From Sipunculus nudus (lineage: Eukaryota > Annelida > Sipuncula > Golfingiida > Sipunculidae), in NCBI GenBank assembly GCA_026874595.1, contig CM049308.1, positions 40,348,527-40,412,526 on the forward strand: DNA of 64,000 bases. The letters run 5' to 3'. Of this stretch, positions 59,801 to 64,000 are shown piece by piece (the stretch's first letter is position 1; each line of letters begins with the position of its first letter). Under the pieces are notes generated by a model. The model was given only the letters and a program-made list of their open reading frames with translations, did no database searches and was not told the DNA's origin. The translations under genes were made by a program, and so were the position numbers.

Positions 59801-61817
59801 AGCGGAGAGCCCTCATTGTATTTCGTCCTGAGAATGCCGCCATATTAAAATAAAAGTAAGTGCTCTCGGGGTATCCTTTATTGGTTTGTCATTTTACTAT
59901 ATATTTAACACGACTTCGGTATAATTTCGAAAGACCTCAGTTGTTATGGAATATAAATATAATGATAAAATAATAGTGACAAATAGTTTTAGTACGGTAA
60001 TAAAGATACAAAAATAAGATTTGGTGAATACTTATACTCAATATGAAACGTCATGCTCACCTTTTTGTTTCCTCTAACAAGAAAATAATTAAAAGAGTTG
60101 CTGACCACAGGAGAATAGCTGTTAGGAGGCATGGCAACAAAAATGGATAAATCCCGAACAGTCCTTCCCGAGAAAACATCCAGGGATATTTGTCTGCAGG
60201 TTCAGCAAGGTAACCTAATAAAGAAATAATTGAAAAACTATTTTATTATTATTCTGAAAGGCAAATTTTCAGTCAACTACATTCATGTCCGGCATCCATA
60301 TCGATTTGGAAATAATTCCGAGTAAAGTAGCACCCAATAGTGCAAAAATATACACATTGAACATGTGACTTCTTTGGGGAAGAATCTTTATGCAGCCATA
60401 CACGCATTATCGTAAATACTGCAATCCATATATTTGGGAAACCTTTTTCCATTATATATAATGACATATTTTAAGCAGTCCACCAAATAATTCTTGGGGT
60501 GGGGGATAATTCAACATGTGTGATGCAGCTGAATCGTTATAAAAATGCACCCGGAATTCAATATTTATCGGTTCCAAATAAAATCCACAACTGCATGTAC
60601 AGAATGGCACAATTTGTATACGCAGGTGTGACATTTGTAACTTGAAACCAATACATACCCGACAATAGAGGTCCACAGAATATTCCGAAGCCCCATCCTG
60701 CCGATATAAGAATTGTACCAAGTCCTTGATTATTGTTGTCGCAAACGTCATACACCATGGCATACCACGCCGCTTGTATACCTTGTAAAGAAAATACCAC
60801 AACCTTTGCTCTAATATATCTAAGGTGGTATATATTGTAATTTTGTTAATATACTGGTGTTACCTAATTGCTTTTACCGGATTTGTTAATGAAACATTGA
60901 AAAGATATCTTTCCGCTAGCGACCCGGGTTTGATCCCCGACGTGGCTATGAGAGTGGGTTCTAGTGGCTCATCCTATGCCGGTGGTTCTCCGGTTTTCTC
61001 GACCTCTAGACATAACCGATCGTCACCACGTGAACCATGGAACGATGATTAGTTAAAATACTTCTTAGCATTATCCATGTATAATTATAAAAAAAAATTT
61101 GTATAATATATACTTCCTGTAACATAAAGGAATACCTGTCACAAAAAAAAGTGAACATCTATCTTTATCAAAGGTAAGTGTCCAACACATTTAAATTTTT
61201 AGGATATTTTTATTAAATCCGTTTGGAGGGCAATATACAGAACATGATATAATTCTGCCTGTATTCAATGGAGCGAATGAGCCGAACCATCAAAACATTT
61301 GTCAAGTAATAAACACTGCAGCTTTCCAGGTATGGATAAAATCAACCGTTGACTCACTATTGGCCATTCCGCTGACCATCCGAGTAAATAATGCAATCGG
61401 AAGCGATCTGGAGAAACCAAATGCCAGATCCATACACCCGGCTACCGCTGTGGAATAAATCATGATTGGTCTCCTCCCGATCATATCAGACAACAAACCG
61501 TTTGGGTATCTGTTGAAACATGATGATTTTATTTTCAGATTCTCAATATTTTTTAACCGACTTATAAACTTTGCAGAAATATGTTACTTGAATATAAAAG
61601 TTGAAATGATGTATGTAACTGGCATATAACTCATATACTGATTCTTTTAATTAATAAGCATTTATCGTCATTATATGACAACATACTTTTGCCTTGGATC
61701 ATAAATTCAAAAGAATCATTAAAATTCCACGTACCCTGCAATGGTTCTGCCGGCAAAAAAACTTGATAAAACGAAACCAACGTAAAATCCTTTGATTTCT
61801 TTACGATACCCAAAACT
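53691..61817 (-). CDS. gene C: ZIFL-like MFS transporter, exons 2-12, C-terminus truncated
   Basis: Minus-strand paralogue convergent with B. Exons in transcription order: 61735-61817, 61358-61509, 60659-60781, 60061-60214, 59703-59827, 59122-59173, 58067-58173, 56033-56151, 55705-55778, 54546-54707, 53691-53817. They join without frameshift into 425 codons plus stop; counterparts of A exons 0 and 1 (~42 residues) must lie beyond 64,000. Motif A (GLLSDMIGRRP), YLAEPADKYP, GWG...GP and SANGLRG are all present and every splice site is GT-AG, so the gene was under selection until recently. It diverges strongly from A/B, an older duplicate. The last exon ends at TGA 53,691-53,693 within TM12, ~17 residues before A's end, next to a 10-nt duplication; residual tail codons persist in another frame. 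Could be a functional gene with a changed tail or an incipient pseudogene. Confidence 0.85.
53967..54347 (+). mobile_element. tRNA-derived SINE, copy 2
   Basis: Intact-looking head: TGTGGCTCAGCAGAAGAGGA (A box) and GTGAGTTCGAATCTCAGCC (B box), then AGGGTGAGCGCTCTGCAGG, TGTGCCCATCAGTCACG, TAAGCCCCTGTCGGGTAG and the terminal GGAGGCGGTTAACTTC. Lies in gene C intron 11, opposite in orientation to the gene. Confidence 0.88.
54546..54707 (-). CDS. gene C exon 11
   Basis: 162 nt, the exact length of A exon 11: PTVQLILLSLLMGTQALVS, then ILMGINSVCRADSGSANGLRG. Acceptor ACATTTAG, donor GTACGT. Diverged enough that only the INSV-R-DSG-ANG core makes it recognisable. The opposite strand is open for 70 codons by chance. 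Confidence 0.85.
54820..55480. repeat. ~145-bp tandem repeat rich in AAGGTCA half-sites
   Basis: Five degenerate units, with TGACCTTGACC ... TTCAAGGTCAAATCAGC cores at about 54,845, 54,988, 55,139, 55,281 and 55,411. Each unit has TCAAGGTCA, the extended half-site bound by NR5A/ERR-type nuclear receptors, facing TGACCTTGACC. Located in gene C intron 10. Confidence 0.85.
55705..55778 (-). CDS. gene C exon 10
   Basis: 74 nt, VTKYSLMIHIFIIPIIPALR, TM9. Acceptor ACTTTCAG, donor GTAACA. Confidence 0.9.
56033..56151 (-). CDS. gene C exon 9
   Basis: 119 nt, GGLSYTTDKIGDVIGLASLP then VIGIAPLIFPPVEKRFGANK. Acceptor CTTTGTAG, donor GTAAAT. Confidence 0.95.
56238..57475 (+). mobile_element. modular dispersed repeat in gene C intron 8, antisense
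   Basis: Both ends visible: TTAGCTAAGCCGTAAGTCAT / CTGAGCTATAGCGATC with GTCCGTCGTCCGTCC, and TTGAATTCAGCTGAGCCATG / GCCCATTGGCCACT. Interior units combine the AGGTCTCTGTTACCCATA block and the CACCGATTGAGTCAGATGGG / GACCTATATTTTGTG blocks, so it bridges the two unit types seen in genes B and A. It runs antisense to gene C. Confidence 0.82.
56458..56473. repeat. poly(C) run
   Basis: About 16 C within the repeat module, at the same module position as the C16 at 40,672. Confidence 0.95.
57609..57990 (-). mobile_element. tRNA-derived SINE, copy 3
   Basis: Best head of the three. On the minus strand: TCGGCTTCTGTGGCTCAGGG (A box), CCGGGAGATCGTGAGTTCGA then ATCTC (B box), CCAGGGTGAGCACAATGCAG, AACGAGTGCGCCTTTC, and the terminal hairpin GGAGGCGGTTACCTCC. 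In gene C intron 8, same strand as the gene. Confidence 0.9.
58067..58173 (-). CDS. gene C exon 8
   Basis: 107 nt, RIKGLILCTAAETLHGYCTI then GLEDGVTIWSATVTRL. Acceptor after a strong T-rich tract (GTTTTTTTAAG), donor GTGAGA. Confidence 0.92.
59122..59173 (-). CDS. gene C exon 7
   Basis: 52 nt, EKEQDDYCCKGKLWRLLR, identical in length to A exon 7. Acceptor TTACACAG, donor GTACAA. Confidence 0.85.
59703..59827 (-). CDS. gene C exon 6 (central loop)
   Basis: 125 nt, hydrophilic: RTKYNEGSPLKRLLHSTKT, then RKNDNRPKEEDFRSEALLPK. Acceptor ATTCTCAG, donor GTACGT. Confidence 0.87.
60061..60214 (-). CDS. gene C exon 5
   Basis: 154 nt (A has 160): GYLAEPADKYPWMFSREGLF, GIYPFLLPCLLTA, TM6, ending LLEETKR. 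Acceptor TTTATTAG, donor GTGAGC. Confidence 0.95.
60659..60781 (-). CDS. gene C exon 4
   Basis: 123 nt, SIQAAWYAMVYDVCDNNNQG, LGTILISAGWGFGIFCGPLL. Acceptor TTTACAAG, donor GTATGT. Confidence 0.95.
60868..61050 (+). mobile_element. second SINE type, fragment
   Basis: CTAGCGACCCGGGTTTGATCC has a B-box-like GGTTTGATCCC; then GTGGGTTCTAGTGGCTC, GCCGGTGGTTCTCCGG and CATGGAACGATGATTAG. Unrelated to the three-copy SINE. Lies in gene C intron 3, antisense. Confidence 0.55.
61358..61509 (-). CDS. gene C exon 3 (MFS motif A)
   Basis: 152 nt: GLLSDMIGRRPIMIYSTAV, AGCMDLAFGFSRSLPIALFT. Acceptor TTCAACAG, donor GTGAGT. Confidence 0.95.
61735..61817 (-). CDS. gene C exon 2
   Basis: 83 nt, SFGYRKEIKGFYVGF, VLSSFFAGRTIAG. 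Acceptor TTTTCCAG, donor GTACGT. The preceding exon is not found in the remaining 2.2 kb. Confidence 0.93.
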
Positions 61818-61919
61818 CTGGAAAACGAATATTGTATAAACATGAAATGTGTAAAGCATTTTGATTTTCTTTCGTATATAGTACTTTGATATTTTTTTCT
61901 ATATTACTGTGTTTATAAC

Positions 61920-62937
61920 TCTGAGGTATAGCAGGATGGTATATTCGTGTTTTCTTTATTACCATGTTTGTCTCACTGACGTATAGGAGGACGGTATATT
62001 TGTGTTTTCTTAATACTGTGTTTGTCTAACTGCCGTATAGCAGGAAAATATATTTGTGTTTTTATTATTACTGTGTTTGTCTCACTGCCGTATAGCAGGA
62101 CGGTATACTTGCGTTTTCTTTATCACTGTGTTTGTCACACTGCCGTATAGCAGGGAAATATATGTGTGTTTTTATTATTACTGTGTTTGTCACACTGTTT
62201 TATAGCAGGACGGTATATTTGTGTTTTCTTTATTACTGTGTTTGTCACACTGCCGTTCAGCAGGACGGTATATTTGTGTTTTCTTTATTACTGTGTTTGT
62301 CTAACTGCCGTATAGCAGGAAAATAAATTTGTGTTTTTATTACTGTGTTTGTCTCACTGCCGTATAGCAGGACGGTATACTTGCGTTTTCTTTATCACTG
62401 TGTTTGTCACACTGCCGTATAGCAGGGAAATATATGTGTGTTTTTATTATTACTGTGTTTGTCACACTGTTTTATAGCAGGACGGTATACTTGCGTTTTC
62501 TTTATTACTGTGTTTGTCTCACTACCGTATAGCAGGACGGTATATTTGTGTTTTCTTTATTACTGTGTTTGTCACACTGTTTTATAGCAGGATGGTATAT
62601 TTGTGTTTTCTTTATTACTGTGTTTGTCACACTGTTTTATAGCAGGACCGTATACTTGCGTTTTCTTTATTACTGTGTTTGTCTCACTGCCGTATAGCAG
62701 GATGGTATATTTGTGTTTTCTTTATTACTGTGTTTGTCACACTGTCGTATAGCAGGACGGTATATTTGTGTTTTCTTTATTACTGTGTTTGTCACACTGC
62801 CGTTCAGCAGGACGGTATATTTGTGTTTTCTTTATTACTGTGTTTGTCACACTGTCGTATAGCAGGACGGTATATTTGTGTTTTCTTTATTACTGTGTTT
62901 GTCACACTGTCGTATAGCAGGACGGTATATTTGCTTT
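61920..62937. repeat. 55-bp minisatellite in gene C intron 1, ~18 copies
   Basis: Unit: TGTTTGTCACACTGCCGTAT, AGCAGGACGGTATATTTGTG, TTTTCTTTATTACTG. Several variant types recur in order: the run ACTTGCGTTTTCTTTATCAC...AGCAGGGAAATATATGTGTG...CTGTTTTATAGCAGG occurs at ~62,107-62,210 and ~62,378-62,480, a second-order period of about 271 bp. Open frames of up to 105 codons across it are repeat artefacts. Confidence 0.96.
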
Positions 62938-63135
62938 TTGTTTTCTGGTCTAGGAAAAGCAGAAATAGCATCATACCATCAACAGGTTTTACCTGACCCT
63001 GCCCTACAATATGACCCAAAAATATTACTTGTGCATGACAAAACTCAGATTTCACTAAGTTGACGGTCAGACGTGCTTCACTGAGTCTTTCGAAGAGGTC
63101 GCGAAGAATTTTCAGATGTTCCTCCCAGGTGTCGC

Positions 63136-63139
<4 letters not shown>
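62938..63139 (-). mobile_element. Ty3/Gypsy reverse transcriptase fragment
   Basis: Minus strand reads YSDTWEEHLKILRDLFERLS, LTVNLVKSEFCHAQVIFLGH, IVGQGQVKPVDG, then (after a frameshift) DAISAFPRPENKK: the end of the Gypsy RT palm and the start of the connection. The sequence on both sides is simple repeat, so only ~65 codons survive. The catalytic YxDD that should precede YSDT is replaced by the TA tract. Confidence 0.9.

Positions 63140-63201
<62 letters not shown>
63140..63201. repeat. (TA)n microsatellite
   Basis: About 31 uninterrupted TA units adjoining the Gypsy fragment. Confidence 0.97.
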
Positions 63202-63203
<2 letters not shown>

Positions 63204-64000
63204 TGTGTTGGATATTTTAAAAGGTAATGTTCAGAGGCATTTGTCATAAACAACGAGGTAGGGAGTTTTGCAAAGGGTGTTTTGCAACTATTGAGCTTTC
63301 AACTTTCGCACATATACAGCAAATCACCTTAGGTTTTTTTCTCTTTGTCAACATTGGCGTAGGTACCGTGTTTCTGATAACTTGAAGATAAACAAGCTCA
63401 TACATCCGTCAAGGAGGCATTAACAGAACTTTCCTGAACATAAATTACCCAGAGTGAGCCAGAAATCACATAAATCCGATAGTAGGTTAGTTTTATCGAA
63501 ATTTTATAACTGTACTTTTTTCAAATACACAGTATATGTACGAGCGATTGGAGCTAAGAATCGTCGAAAATTCAAATTGAAAATCAAATCATTAACTTTT
63601 GATATGTTGGAATGGGTGTCATAATTGATAATGGGTGGCAAAACAAATATTTCTTCGGTCTTAATCTCAAATGCAATTTTAATTTAGATATATCCAAACA
63701 TTCGTGTGACTTTTTCTTGATAAACTTACCGTCTCATGCCATGGGATTTCTGAAAATATGCAGTACTTGTTATCCGTGTACGTTCTCTCTGTTGACGTTC
63801 CGGTCACATGCCGGGTATGCAGGCAGCCCATCCATCAGTTTGTGGCTAATAAAATATTTGCGCGTCGCGTTTTGAATGCACGAACTAAATGTGCACTGAG
63901 CCATGCTGCCGAGTTGACTGTAAAAATTCACCTTCAACATATGGTTCAAACGTATCAATGGCAGATCAAGATATTAAAGAAAAAGGGGCGCTAATACTGG
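63202..64000. other. right edge, unexplained
   Basis: Presumed gene C intron 1. I searched the minus strand for an exon 1 resembling FSITFPFPFAPDM and did not find it. Short frames at 63,612-63,994 have no recognisable content. Confidence 0.45.

Noticed and set aside
62132-62996. Plus-strand frames of 64 and 105 codons
   Set aside because: Read-through of the 55-bp minisatellite; the repeated peptide has no independent support.
63202-64000. Exon 1 of gene C
   Set aside because: I looked for the reverse complement of an FSITFPFPFAPDM-like exon and for matching splice sites; none found. A minus-strand AG...GTAAG pair near 63,730 encloses only ~20 bp with an immediate stop.

Overview
The window is animal nuclear DNA: AT-rich, intron-containing genes with GT-AG splice sites, and dense tandem and interspersed repeats. 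The mixture of SINEs, CR1/L2-like and L1/Tx1-like LINEs, a Gypsy fragment, a ~161-bp satellite and modular dispersed repeats, plus the protein family present, points to a marine invertebrate, most likely a bivalve mollusc. That assignment is inference.

The only recognisable host genes are three diverged paralogues of one major facilitator superfamily (MFS) transporter, of the type related to plant ZINC INDUCED FACILITATOR-LIKE (ZIFL) and bacterial drug/H+ antiporters. None is visible as a long ORF; I assembled them exon by exon from splice sites, phase and paralogue alignment. Gene A (+, 2,781-23,898; 13 exons, 488 residues from the chosen ATG) is apparently intact, but its first intron carries a ~10-kb satellite and two donors are weak. 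Gene B (+, 35,363-45,849) is a pseudogene: exons 5-6 missing, lost acceptors, a nonsense codon and frameshifts. Gene C (-, 53,691-61,817, first exons beyond the right edge) keeps exons 2-12 in frame but ends early, inside the last membrane helix. A and B are in tandem; B and C converge.

Layout: 1-2,780 repeat debris; 2,781-23,898 gene A (satellite 3,590-13,722; a 55-bp-arm hairpin with hammerhead-like cores 14,180-14,294; modular dispersed repeat in intron 8; minisatellite in intron 10); 23,900-27,730 spacer with minisatellite and SINE; 27,737-30,794 a dead 5'-truncated LINE flanked by a 24-bp target-site duplication; 30,955-31,260 another RT relic; 31,740-35,360 repeats and unexplained spacer; 35,363-45,849 pseudogene B with a 3.7-kb modular repeat in intron 8; 45,850-48,100 spacer with another copy of that repeat; 48,109-48,584 possible LTR; 48,785-51,003 L1/Tx1-like relic; 51,004-53,690 unexplained spacer; 53,691-61,817 gene C with SINEs, a nuclear-receptor-half-site tandem repeat and a modular repeat in its introns; 61,920-63,200 a 55-bp minisatellite abutting a Gypsy RT fragment; then unexplained sequence.

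Functionally the window is a small birth-and-death cluster of one transporter family in a region remodelled by repeats. No prokaryote-type system, CRISPR array or operon is present.
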